A stretch of 64,000 nt of DNA, taken from assembly GCF_030165005.1 (NCBI RefSeq), contig NZ_JASNNW010000018.1, positions 1-64,000 of the forward strand. Direction: 5' to 3'. A program made the position numbers and the translations under genes. The notes below the pieces were generated by a model. That model was not told the origin of the DNA and made no database searches. It was given only the letters and a program-made list of their open reading frames with translations. Below, in pieces: positions 17,521 through 25,900 of the stretch. This stretch comes from Blastococcus capsensis (GTDB lineage Bacteria > Actinomycetota > Actinomycetes > Mycobacteriales > Geodermatophilaceae). Position 1 is the stretch's first letter, and each line of letters opens with the position of its first letter.

Positions 17521-17864
17521 GTGAGCCCTACGTCCGAGGCGCTCGCCGGGGACGTGCACCGCGCGCTGCTCGCCCGCGCCGAGACGGTGGCGGCCGCCGA
17601 GTCGCTCACCGCCGGGCTGTTCTGCGCCACCTCGGCCGCCGTGCCCGGCGTCAGCGCCACGTTCCGTGGCGGCGCCGTCGTCTACGCCACCGACCTCAAG
17701 GCCACCCTCGCGGACGTGCCGGAGGACCTGCTCGCAGCCCACGGTCCGGTCAGCCCCCGGACGGCCCGGGCCCTGGCCGAGGGCATCCGCCGGCGGTGCT
17801 CGTCGACCGGCTGCGCGAGCCCGGGTGCGGGAACGCCGGGCCGGGGGCCGGCGTTACGCCATGA
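17521..17864 (+). pseudogene. cinA/pncC-like nicotinamide-nucleotide amidohydrolase, internally deleted
   Basis: The first ~90 codons are typical of the CinA C-terminal/PncC amidohydrolase: [45 protein letters not shown] and [16 protein letters not shown]. The middle of the domain (the usual GVAGP...PVGTV part) is missing. A plausible domain end, [11 protein letters not shown], appears at once in another frame and stops at 17864. An out-of-frame deletion of very roughly 150 bp explains this. The original frame instead stays open, without homology, straight into clgR. The start GTG lies 6 bp after pgsA. Enzyme activity is very unlikely. Confidence 0.75.
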
Positions 17865-17970
17865 GCGGACTCGGGCCCGTCGGCAGGCTACCGGTGCGGG
17901 CGCCGCGTACCGTGAGCGCACGGTGCTCGATGGCACCGCCGCTTCCCCGCTCGCAGGACAGGAGACGGCC

Positions 17971-18372
17971 ATGATGCTGCTGCGCACCCAGCTCGGGAAC
18001 ACCCTGCGCGGCCACCGGCTGCGTCAGCACCGCACGTTGCGCGACGTCTCCGGCGCCGCCCGGGTCAGCCTGGGATACCTCTCCGAGGTGGAGCGTGGGC
18101 AGAAGGAAGCATCCTCGGAGCTGCTGGCCTCCATCTGCGATGCCCTGGAGCTCGAGCTGGCCGACCTGCTGGCCGAGGTGAGCCTGGAGCTGCGCGGCGC
18201 GACCGCCGGCGCCGAGGTCCGCCCGTTGGGTGCGTCCTCCGAGACGCCGGCCGCCGAGACGGCTGCGTCGCAGCAGACCGACGCCGGTGCGGAGCCGGCT
18301 CTCGCCCTCGTGGGCGCGGGCCAGCAGGGACGTACGTCGCGGTCGCGCGACACGGTGTCGCTCGCCGCCTGA
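17971..18372 (+). CDS. clgR: Clp gene regulator ClgR (XRE-family activator)
   Basis: 133 residues. A Cro/C1 helix-turn-helix fills residues ~5-65 ([52 protein letters not shown]), the ClgR hallmark sequence. ClgR activates clpP and clpC genes and, in mycobacteria, pspA. The protein ends in VSLAA, like the C-terminal alanines that make actinobacterial ClgR a Clp protease substrate, so level control by proteolysis is likely. The ATG at 17971 (or 17974) follows GGAGACGGCC. The frame is continuous with the broken cinA upstream, so a longer fusion product is conceivable. Confidence 0.93.
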   Translation: MMLLRTQLGNTLRGHRLRQHRTLRDVSGAARVSLGYLSEVERGQKEASSELLASICDALELELADLLAEVSLELRGATAGAEVRPLGASSETPAAETAASQQTDAGAEPALALVGAGQQGRTSRSRDTVSLAA

Positions 18373-18402
18373 GCAGGCGTACACCGCACCGGCTGGCTGC
18401 GA

Positions 18403-18897
18403 TCAGCCTCGGTGCAGGGGCAGGACGCGTGTGACGACCACCCGGTCGGCGCCCGGACCGGCGTGGCCGGGCGACGGCGCCACGTGCGCGTCGAACCGCG
18501 CGGCGAGCGCCGCGGCAGCCGGATCACCGGGGAGCGCCACGCCCTGGACGACGCGGGCGCCCACGCCGGCGGCCAGGCCGGCGAAACGCTCCAGCAGCCG
18601 GCTCGCGATCCCACGGCCGCGGTGGGCGGGATGGACGGCGACCGCTTGCACGACGCCGAGGCGGTCGGCGCTCACGACGCCCAGCAGGTAACCCGCGTCC
18701 TCGCCGTCCGCGGTGAGGGCGAGCGCACCGAACCCGCCGAGCTGGTGGAAGAAGACCGGGTCGTGCAGCGCGGTGATCGCGACGTCGCCGAGCGGCGAGC
18801 CGGCCCAGAACTCGGCCTGGCGGGCGAGCAGCCGGCCGAGCAGCGCGCCGGCGGAGAGCTCCTCCAAGCCGACCAGCCGGAGACCGTCGTCGGTCAC
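18403..18897 (-). CDS. GNAT family N-acetyltransferase
   Basis: 164 residues. The acetyl-CoA loop VQAVAVHPAHRGRGIASRLLERFAGLA (R/Q-x-x-G-x-G/A type) identifies the GNAT fold. The preceding strand GALALTADGEDAGYLLGVVS fits the core. The substrate is unknown. The GTG at 18895-18897 overlaps the stop of the upstream kinase gene by 4 bp, so the two form a coupled pair. It converges on clgR, with only about 30 bp between the ends. Confidence 0.82.
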   Translation of the reverse strand: MTDDGLRLVGLEELSAGALLGRLLARQAEFWAGSPLGDVAITALHDPVFFHQLGGFGALALTADGEDAGYLLGVVSADRLGVVQAVAVHPAHRGRGIASRLLERFAGLAAGVGARVVQGVALPGDPAAAALAARFDAHVAPSPGHAGPGADRVVVTRVLPLHRG

Positions 18898-19907
18898 CGG
18901 TGGGCCCGGGCGGCGCTCAGCTCGTCGCGCGTCGGGGGATCGGCGCCCACCCGGGTGCAGTTCAGTGCCGCGACGAGCGCCGCGTCGTCCACCAGGGCGA
19001 GCAGTTCGTCGTCGGGGAGGCGCTCCAGCGACGTGCGGTCGGCGACGCCCACGGCGAGCAGCCCGGTGAGCAGGCCCGCGGCGAGCGAGTCGCCGGCGCC
19101 GACGGTGTCGACGACGTCGACACGCGGGCTCTCCCGGTGCAGCAGGGGCCGGCCGGGACGGGCGATCCGCAGTGGTGCACCGCCATCGGTGAGCACCACC
19201 AGCGCCGGTCCCCGCTCCGCCCAGCGGCGAGCGGCCTCGTCCAAGTCCGTGGTCTCCGGCTCCAGCCAGGCGAGGTCTTCGGCGCTCACCTTGACGAGGT
19301 CGGCGTGGGCGACGAGCTCGATGAGGCGGCGGGTGACCGCCGGACGGTCGTTGCCGAGGGAGGCCCCGACCGGGCCGTCGGCGAGCATCGGCCGGATGTT
19401 GGGGTCGACGCTGATCAGCGCGGTGCCGGCCAGCCGCGGGACGAGGCGGGCGATGGCGGCGCTGCCCGGCTCCGTCCAGCTGGAGATGGAGCCGACGTGC
19501 AGGGCCCCCACCTCGTCCGGGAGGACTCGGTCCAGCTCCTCGTCGGTCCACTGCCAGTCGGCCGCGCCGACCACGTGGAAGCCGTAGTCCGGGCTGCCGT
19601 CCGGGCCGAGGCCGACGACGGCGAGGCTGACCGGCTCCCCGGCGTCGACGAACCCGGCGGTGTCGACACCTGCGAGCTCGGCGTGCCGCCGCAGGTGGCC
19701 GGCCAGCGGGCCGGTGCCGAGCCGGGCCAGCAGCCGCACCGGCGCACCCAGCCGGCCGGCGGCGACGGCGACGTTGAGCGCGTTGCCCCCGGGCCGGGCG
19801 ACGTAGTGCGGTGACGTGCCCTCCGGTCCCACGCCGGCCTCCGGCACGGGCAGCAGGTCGACGACCAGCTCGCCGAGGACGCAGAGGGTCCGAGCAGGGG
19901 TCTGCAC
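18894..19907 (-). CDS. PfkB family carbohydrate kinase
   Basis: 337 residues. Ribokinase/PfkB family signs are the N-terminal LGELVVDLLPV strand, the substrate-side motif RPGGNALNVAVAAGRLG and the ATP-side motif VDTVGAGDSLAAGLLTGLL with the catalytic Asp in GAGD. It probably phosphorylates a sugar such as fructose or a related ketose; the exact substrate cannot be read from sequence. GTG at 19905-19907 was chosen; another GTG lies 9 bp upstream. It is cotranscribed with the GNAT gene and divergent from pspA. This pair interrupts the clgR-pspA adjacency seen in mycobacteria. Confidence 0.88.
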   Translation of the reverse strand: MQTPARTLCVLGELVVDLLPVPEAGVGPEGTSPHYVARPGGNALNVAVAAGRLGAPVRLLARLGTGPLAGHLRRHAELAGVDTAGFVDAGEPVSLAVVGLGPDGSPDYGFHVVGAADWQWTDEELDRVLPDEVGALHVGSISSWTEPGSAAIARLVPRLAGTALISVDPNIRPMLADGPVGASLGNDRPAVTRRLIELVAHADLVKVSAEDLAWLEPETTDLDEAARRWAERGPALVVLTDGGAPLRIARPGRPLLHRESPRVDVVDTVGAGDSLAAGLLTGLLAVGVADRTSLERLPDDELLALVDDAALVAALNCTRVGADPPTRDELSAARAHR

Positions 19908-20035
19908 GCCTCGAACCCTAGCCGCGCTCGCCCGCAAGGACGCCCGCGTTGGCTCCGGGGGGCGATCACCTGGGACGATGCCTGGTGACGAGCATTGCCG
20001 GGCCGGCTGTGCGCCGGAGCAGGAGGACCCACCCC

Positions 20036-20872
20036 ATGCCCAATCCGTTCGTGAAGCTGTGGAAGTACCTCACCGCATCGGCCAACGCGCAGATCGACCA
20101 GCGCGCGGACCCCAAGATCCAGATCGCGCAGGCCATCGAGGCCGAACAGCAGCGGCACCAGTCCCTGGCCAACCAGGCCGCCGCGGTGCTGGGCAACCAG
20201 CGCCAGCTGGAGATGCGGTTGAACCGGCAGCTCGGCGAGGTCGAGAAGCTGCAGGCATCCGCCCGCCAGGCGCTCACGCTGGCCGACCAGACGCGGACCA
20301 AGGGGGACGCCACCAAGGCCGCCGAGTACGAGCAGGCCGCGCAGGCGTTCGCCACTCAGCTGGTCGCCGCCGAGCAGTCGATGGAGGACCTCAAGCGCAG
20401 TCACGACGAGGCGCTGCAGGCCGCCGAGCAGGCCCGCGGTGCGGTCGAGCAGTCCCGCATGCGGCTGCAGACGACGCTGGCCGAGCGCACCAAGCTGATG
20501 AGCCAGCTCGAGCAGGCCAAGATGCAGGAGCACGTCGCCGCCTCGATGCGTCAGGTCAACGAGCTCTCCGCGCCGGGCAACACCCCGAACCTGGGCGAGA
20601 TCCGCGACAAGATCGAGTCTCGCTACGCCAATGCGCTGGGCCAGGCGGAACTGGCGCAGACCTCGGTCGAGGGAAGGATGCTCGAGGTGCAGAAGGCGAC
20701 CCTCGACGTCGCCGGCGCCTCCCGGCTGGATCAGATCCGTGCCTCCATGGGAGGTGGCACGCCGGCCGTCGAGGGCTCGTCCACCGCCGGCGCGATCGAG
20801 CAGGGTGCCGCGGCGCCGGACATGACCGCCGAGCAGCGCCAGGCGCAGCCGGCCGACAGGCCGGAGCAGTAG
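20036..20872 (+). CDS. pspA: PspA/IM30 family envelope-stress protein
   Basis: 278 residues, almost entirely alpha-helical coiled coil rich in Gln, Ala and Glu. The N-terminus [34 protein letters not shown] matches PspA of actinobacteria (35-kDa antigen type). The family assembles on stressed membranes. In mycobacteria pspA lies next to clgR and is activated by ClgR. Here clgR lies 1.7 kb upstream on the same strand, so the same control is likely (inference). The C-terminal 40 residues are low complexity. AGGAGG lies 10-15 bp before the ATG. Confidence 0.92.
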   Translation: MPNPFVKLWKYLTASANAQIDQRADPKIQIAQAIEAEQQRHQSLANQAAAVLGNQRQLEMRLNRQLGEVEKLQASARQALTLADQTRTKGDATKAAEYEQAAQAFATQLVAAEQSMEDLKRSHDEALQAAEQARGAVEQSRMRLQTTLAERTKLMSQLEQAKMQEHVAASMRQVNELSAPGNTPNLGEIRDKIESRYANALGQAELAQTSVEGRMLEVQKATLDVAGASRLDQIRASMGGGTPAVEGSSTAGAIEQGAAAPDMTAEQRQAQPADRPEQ

Positions 20873-20877
20873 AAGGA

Positions 20878-20929
20878 CCCTCCTGGCCCCCCACCACTCG
20901 CAGGCTCGTGGCGGGACCCTGCAGGAGGG
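20878..20929. terminator. Inverted repeat between convergent pspA and nei-like gene
   Basis: CCCTCCTG (20878-20885) pairs with CAGGAGGG (20922-20929). Within the loop, CCACC and GTGG segments can form an inner stem. It lies in the 60-bp space between the two stop codons. Confidence 0.6.
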
Positions 20930-20932
20930 CCG

Positions 20933-21790
20933 TCAGCGGTAGACGGTCACCGGCTGCGGGCGGCCCGGCTCCCCGGTCCGCGCCTGCGGGTCGATGGGGG
21001 AGCGGGCCGCCTGGCAGCGGGGGCACCACCAGGTGACCCGATCCTGCAGTGGCGGCCCCTGCTCGCCGAGCAGGATCGCGGTGCCGCAGCGGAAGCACGG
21101 CTTGCCCTGCCGGCCGAAGACCCAGTGGTCGCGGCCGCGCCGCCGGTCGCCGGTGGTGTTCTGCTCGGGGTGGTGCAGGTTGGCGCGCATCAGCCGCTGC
21201 GCGCGCTCGATCAGCGGTTGCAGCCGAGCGTCGAGGTCAGCGACGCGCGCCCAGGGGTTCACGCCCAGCAGGAACAGCGACTCGACCTTGTAGAGGTTCC
21301 CGATCCCGGCCACGTTCCGCTGGTCGAGGATCGCGACGCCCACCTGGTCGGCGGGGTGGCTGCGCAGCCGGCGCAGCGCCTCCTCCAGATCCCAGTCGGG
21401 GCCCAGGATGTCGGGGCCCAGGTGGCCGACGAGCCGGCCCTCCTCGGCCGTCGGGACCAGCTCGACGTCGTGCAGCCGGTAGCCGACGCACTCCCACTCG
21501 TCAGTGGCCAGCACCATGCGGACGTCGTGGGCGGGCCCGCCCTGCCACCGGGTGCCGGACCGGTAGATGTGCCAGCTGCCGTCCATCCGGAAGTGCGTGC
21601 GCAGCGTGCGGCCGTCGGCCAGCCGGACCAGCAGGTGCTTGCCGCGGGGGACGACCTCGGTGACCGTCGCGCCGGTGAGGTCGACGGTGGCCAGCTGCGG
21701 AAGTCGGAACTCGCCGCGGCGCAGGGTGGCGCCGGCCAGCGCGGTGCGCATGCGTTCGGCCGCCAGCCAGACGGTGTCTCCCTCGGGCAC
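20933..21790 (-). CDS. Fpg/Nei family DNA glycosylase (endonuclease VIII-like)
   Basis: 285 residues. After removal of the initiator the protein begins PEGDTVWLAAERM, with the catalytic Pro and Glu of the Fpg/Nei family. PEGDT is typical of Nei rather than Fpg (PELPE). The helix-two-turn-helix region reads LDQRNVAGIGNLYKVESLFLLGVNP, and the C-terminal zinc finger has C-x2-C...C-x2-C (CFRCG ... CPRCQ). It removes oxidised pyrimidines and nicks abasic sites. GTG at 21788-21790 fixes the catalytic N-terminus and is therefore secure. Confidence 0.93.
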   Translation of the reverse strand: MPEGDTVWLAAERMRTALAGATLRRGEFRLPQLATVDLTGATVTEVVPRGKHLLVRLADGRTLRTHFRMDGSWHIYRSGTRWQGGPAHDVRMVLATDEWECVGYRLHDVELVPTAEEGRLVGHLGPDILGPDWDLEEALRRLRSHPADQVGVAILDQRNVAGIGNLYKVESLFLLGVNPWARVADLDARLQPLIERAQRLMRANLHHPEQNTTGDRRRGRDHWVFGRQGKPCFRCGTAILLGEQGPPLQDRVTWWCPRCQAARSPIDPQARTGEPGRPQPVTVYR

Positions 21791-22286
21791 CTCTCCAGTG
21801 TCTCCGCTGAATCGGCGTCGCTCACCTTGGGTGAGACGGTTGGCAACGGGATGAGCATGGCAGTCGTGAGTCCCCGGACGGCAATCTTCGAGCCTGAGGC
21901 CCCCGTCCGCATTGGCCTCGCACCGAGCGCTGGACTGCACCCTGAACCGGGACGGAGGCGACACCGACAAAGTTCCCAGAGGACCTCCGCCAGTTCGTGC
22001 GGCCAGCAGTCGGATCGGTCGGAGCGTGTCGCTCGCAAATCGCTGAGCGCAGTCGGGCTACGAGTCCTACATGGCGGACCCGGAGCGGCAGTCGCATCGC
22101 AGCGCCCTGACCAGTGTCGACGTCGTTCAGCGGCTGCTGCACGTGAGCGACGTCTAACGGACACCACGGCAATCGGTACTGGCGACCCGTCGCGGCTCTC
22201 CGATTCTGGTCGGGCCGGTTCCCGTACGATTCGGCAACGGGCTGGCGGGCGATGAGGCTGGCACTGGCGCGCCCGTCGGGTGGTCG
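21791..22286. other. About 500-bp gap upstream of the Nei-like gene; decayed sequence
   Basis: No full gene is supported. A 28-codon frame (22071-22157, ATG to TAA: MADPERQSHRSALTSV...) and a 116-codon minus-strand frame (21822-22172) are open but unlike anything recognised. Base composition is less GC-biased at third positions than in the flanking genes, so it may be the remains of an inserted gene next to the toxin-antitoxin pair. Confidence 0.45.
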
Positions 22287-22604
22287 TCAGTCGAGACCCA
22301 GCAACGCCAGCAGCGCCACGTCGACGGCACGCAGTTCGGCGGCGTCCAACCGGCCGGCGAACTCCCCCAACCGGGTCTGTGGGTCGACGACGGCCAATTG
22401 CTCGACCATGACCCTGGTCTTGACGCCGTTGACCTCGATCTCCGGCCGAAAGGATGCCTCTCGCCGTCCGGTCGACGTCGGGGCGACGAGCCATGTCGAC
22501 AAGGGGAGGTCGTCCGACTGCACCACCACGGCGAACCGTTCCCCGGCCTGCTCATGGCCGCGGGCGGCCTCGGGTGCCTTGAGTCGGTAGAGGTCACCAC
22601 GCAC
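22287..22604 (-). CDS. MazF/PemK-like toxin (type II toxin-antitoxin)
   Basis: 105 residues. The N-terminus VRGDLYRLKAPEAARGHEQAGERFAVVVQSDDL matches MazF-type endoribonucleases (RGDVY...G-x-EQ-x-xR-PVVV-x-x-D). WLVAPTSTGRR and KTRVMVEQLAVVDPQTRLGEFAGRL match the later strands. It would cleave mRNA when not bound by its antitoxin. GTG at 22602-22604 was chosen over a longer ATG because homology begins at RGDLY. It overlaps the antitoxin gene by 11 bp. Confidence 0.85.
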   Translation of the reverse strand: MRGDLYRLKAPEAARGHEQAGERFAVVVQSDDLPLSTWLVAPTSTGRREASFRPEIEVNGVKTRVMVEQLAVVDPQTRLGEFAGRLDAAELRAVDVALLALLGLD

Positions 22605-22824
22605 GAAGGGCGTCCATCTCTGCCGCCAGCGCACGAGAGGCCGCGACGTCGTCGGGGTCCTTTCGCAGCGAGTCGGCCTCGGCGCGCAGTCGGGCTCGGC
22701 GGTGCGCCCGCTCAGCTTCCAGAATGGCGGCCCGGGCCGCCTCCGAGCGGGACATGCCTTCGCGAGTCAGTGCCTCGAGCGCCCGCTCGACCGCCGGGTC
22801 GGTGTGAATAGTCAGCGTACTCAT
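22594..22824 (-). CDS. Ribbon-helix-helix antitoxin partner of MazF-like toxin
   Basis: 76 residues. The N-terminus MSTLTIHTDPAVERALEALTREGMSRSEAARAAILEAER has the strand plus two helices of a ribbon-helix-helix DNA-binding domain. The C-terminal half is charged and helical and would wrap around the toxin. It lies directly upstream of and overlaps the toxin gene, the standard order of antitoxin then toxin. It probably represses its own promoter in the space before lhr. Confidence 0.82.
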   Translation of the reverse strand: MSTLTIHTDPAVERALEALTREGMSRSEAARAAILEAERAHRRARLRAEADSLRKDPDDVAASRALAAEMDALRAW

Positions 22825-22959
22825 ATGGCATATCGTGCGACAAAACGCACTGACTCAAGGTCCGCTGCCGCAGTGGTCGCCAGTGGGTGTCCCTGTGCTT
22901 GGTGCCGCTGGTTTTCCCGGCCGGCTGCTCGACCTCGTCCCGCAGGGTGGCCCGTGGGG

Positions 22960-25900
22960 TCAGCCGCGCAGGCGCAGGCCGCGGGGTGTCGCGGCGAAGC
23001 CGGCCGCCTGCAGCGCCTGCGACAGCGGGGTGGACTCGTGCACCGAGGCGCCGTCGGCCTTCTGCACCACCATCCGGCCCAGCGCCCCGGCGGACACCGC
23101 ACCGGAGAGAGCCGTCGCCGCCTCCTTGAGCAGCTGCTCGTCCTCGGTCCAGGACAGCAGGGTCTTCCCGCCGCGCTCGACGTAGAGCACCAGTTCGCCG
23201 TCGACGAGGACGACCAGCGCACCGGCCTTGCGGCCCGCCCGGTGCCCGGCGGCCTTGCGGGTGGCTCCGGTGCCCTCCCCGAGGTCGACCGCGTCGCCGT
23301 CGACCGGTACGGACCGGTCGGGCCACGGCAGTGCGGCGCCGTAGACGTTGGCCGGATCGGTGGCCGCCAGCACCACCGCGCCGGCGGGAACCCGGTCCGG
23401 CGAGGCGAAACTGCGCAGCCGGTCGACGGAGCCTGGAGTGCCGAACTGCGCCGCGCCGAGCGTCTCGACGAAGTAGCCCCGGCGGGCCCGGCCGTTGTCC
23501 TCGAACGCTCGCAGCACCGGGTAGACGGCGGAGAAGCCACCGGGCACCTGCTCGGCCATCACCGCACCGCGGGTGAGCACGCCGTGCCGCTCCAGCAGCG
23601 CCTCGGCCCGTGCGGTGCCACGGCGGGTGGCGTTGGGCTCCCGCTCGGTCAGTCGCGACCACCGGCCGGCGACCGTGGGCGGTCCGGTCCGGGTGGGCAT
23701 CGCGGGGCGCCCCAGCCGCCCGCGACCGGCCCGGGCCCGGTCCAGCCGGACGCGGGGCGCCGCAGCCGGCCGCCGGTGGGTTCCACCGCCACCGAGCCGG
23801 GTCCGCAGCGGGGCCAGGGTGTCGTTGGTGAGTGCACCGGCCCAGACCAGGTCCCAGACGAGGTCGGCCAGCGCGGTGTCGTCGGTGGCGCCGAGGCTGT
23901 CGGACAGGCTGCGGAAGAACATGGCCCGGCCGCCGGCGAGGAGATCGAGGAGGGGCTGTCCCTCCGCAGGGGTCTCCAGCTGCTCCGGCAGCAGCAGCGG
24001 CGCCAGGTCGGCGGGCACCAGGCTGATCCAGCCGTCGCCCCCGGGCAGGCCACCGGCGCCGGCCCAGAGCACCTCACCCGCGCTGGTCAGCTCGTCGAGC
24101 ATCGCGGGGGAGTAGTCGCGCACCCGGGACGGCAGCACGAGCGACTCCAGGGCGCTGGCTGGCACCAGCGCACCGGCCAGCTGCTCCACGACCGCCAGGA
24201 CGCCGTCGGCACCGCGCAGCCGGCTGCCGACCGACTGCCAGGACGGGGTGAACCGGGCCAGCGTGCCGATCGGGACCGGCTCCACCTCCTGGCGCAGCCT
24301 GGCCAGGCTCCGCCGCCGGATCGAGCGCAGGACGTCGGCGTCGCACCATTCCTGCCCGCTGCCGCCGGGGCGGAACTCGCCGGTGACCAGCCGCCCGGTG
24401 CCGGTGAGCCGCTGCACGGTCGCGGTGACCACCGGGACGCCCAGGCCGAGCCGGGCGGCGACCTCGCCCGGCTGGAAGGGGCCGTGGGTGCGGGCGTACC
24501 GGCCGATGAGGTCACCCAGCGGGTCGGCCACCGGCTCGGTGAACACCTCGGGCACCCCCACGGGCAGCGCGGTCCCCAGCGCGTCGCGCAACCGGCCGGC
24601 GTCCTCGATGGCGACGTAGCGCTCCTCGCCGGCGATGCGCACCTGCAGCGCCCGGCGGGCCGCGACCAGCTCGTCGAGCCATTGCTGGGGCAGGCCGCGC
24701 CGGGCGGCCTCGGCGGCGGTCAGGTCGCCGACGACGCGCAGGAGGTCGCCGCCGCCGTCGACGTCGCGGGGATGCCGCTGCTGGGGGAGCCGCTGCAGCT
24801 CCCCCTCGATCTCGGCCATCGCCTCGGCGTCGAGCAGCTCCCGCAGCTCCGAGCGCCCAAGCAGCTCGGCGAGCAGCCCGGTGTCCAGCGCGAGCGCCTG
24901 GGCCCGCCGCTCGGCCAGCGGCGCGTCGCCCTCGTAGAGGAACTGGCCGACGTAGCCGAACAGCAGCGACTGGGCGAACGGCGAGGCGGTCTCGGTCTGC
25001 ACGTCGGCGACCCGGACCCGGCGAGCCCGCACGTCCCGCATCAGCTCGATCAGGCCCGGCACGTCGTAGACGTCCTGCAGCACCTCCCGGGCGGCCTCCA
25101 ACGTGATCGGGAACGAGGCGAACTCGCTGGCCACCGAGAGCAGCTGGGCTGCCCGCTGCCGCTGCTGCCACAGCGGGGTCCGGCGCCGCGGGTCGCGCCG
25201 GGGGAGGAGCAGCGCCCGGGCGGCGCACTCGCGGAACCGGCTGGCGAAGAGCGCGGAACTGCCCACCTCGGCGGTGACCTCGCGCTCGACGTCGTCGGGA
25301 TCGAGGACGGCGAGGTCTGCCTCCGGCGGCTCGCCGGTCGTCTCGGGTAGCCGCAGCACGATGCCGTCGTCGGAGTGCATCGCCGCGACGTCGACGCCGT
25401 AGCGCTCCCGCAGCCGGGCAGCCAGCACGAGCGCCCACGGGGCGTTGACCTGAGCGCCGAAGGGGGAGTGCACGACCAGCCGCCAGTCGCCCAGCTCGTC
25501 GCGGAACCGCTCGACCAGCAGCGTGCGGTCGTCGGGCAGGTGGCCGGTCGCCGCCTTCTGCTCGGCCAGGTAGGCGGCGAGGTTGGCCGCGCCCCACTCG
25601 TCGAGACCGGCGGCGCGTGCCCGCTCCAGTCCGGCTTCCGGCGTCGCCGAGCCCACCTCGCGGAGGAAGGCGCCCAGCGCTCGGCCGAGCTCCAGCGGGC
25701 GCCCGGGGGCGTCGCCGTGCCAGAACGGCATCTTCCCGGCCTGCCCGGGCGCGGGGGTGACCAGCACCCGGTCGTGGGTGATCTCTTCGATCCGCCAGGA
25801 CGACGAGCCCAGCAGGAAGACGTCACCGACCCGGGACTCGTAGACCATCTCCTCGTCGAGCTCGCCGACCCGCCGACCGCCCGGGCCCTCGCCCCCGACG

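Noticed and set aside
22071-22157. 28-codon frame MADPERQSHRSALTSV...
   Set aside because: Too short, with no ribosome site and no recognisable domain; possibly a fragment of a decayed gene.
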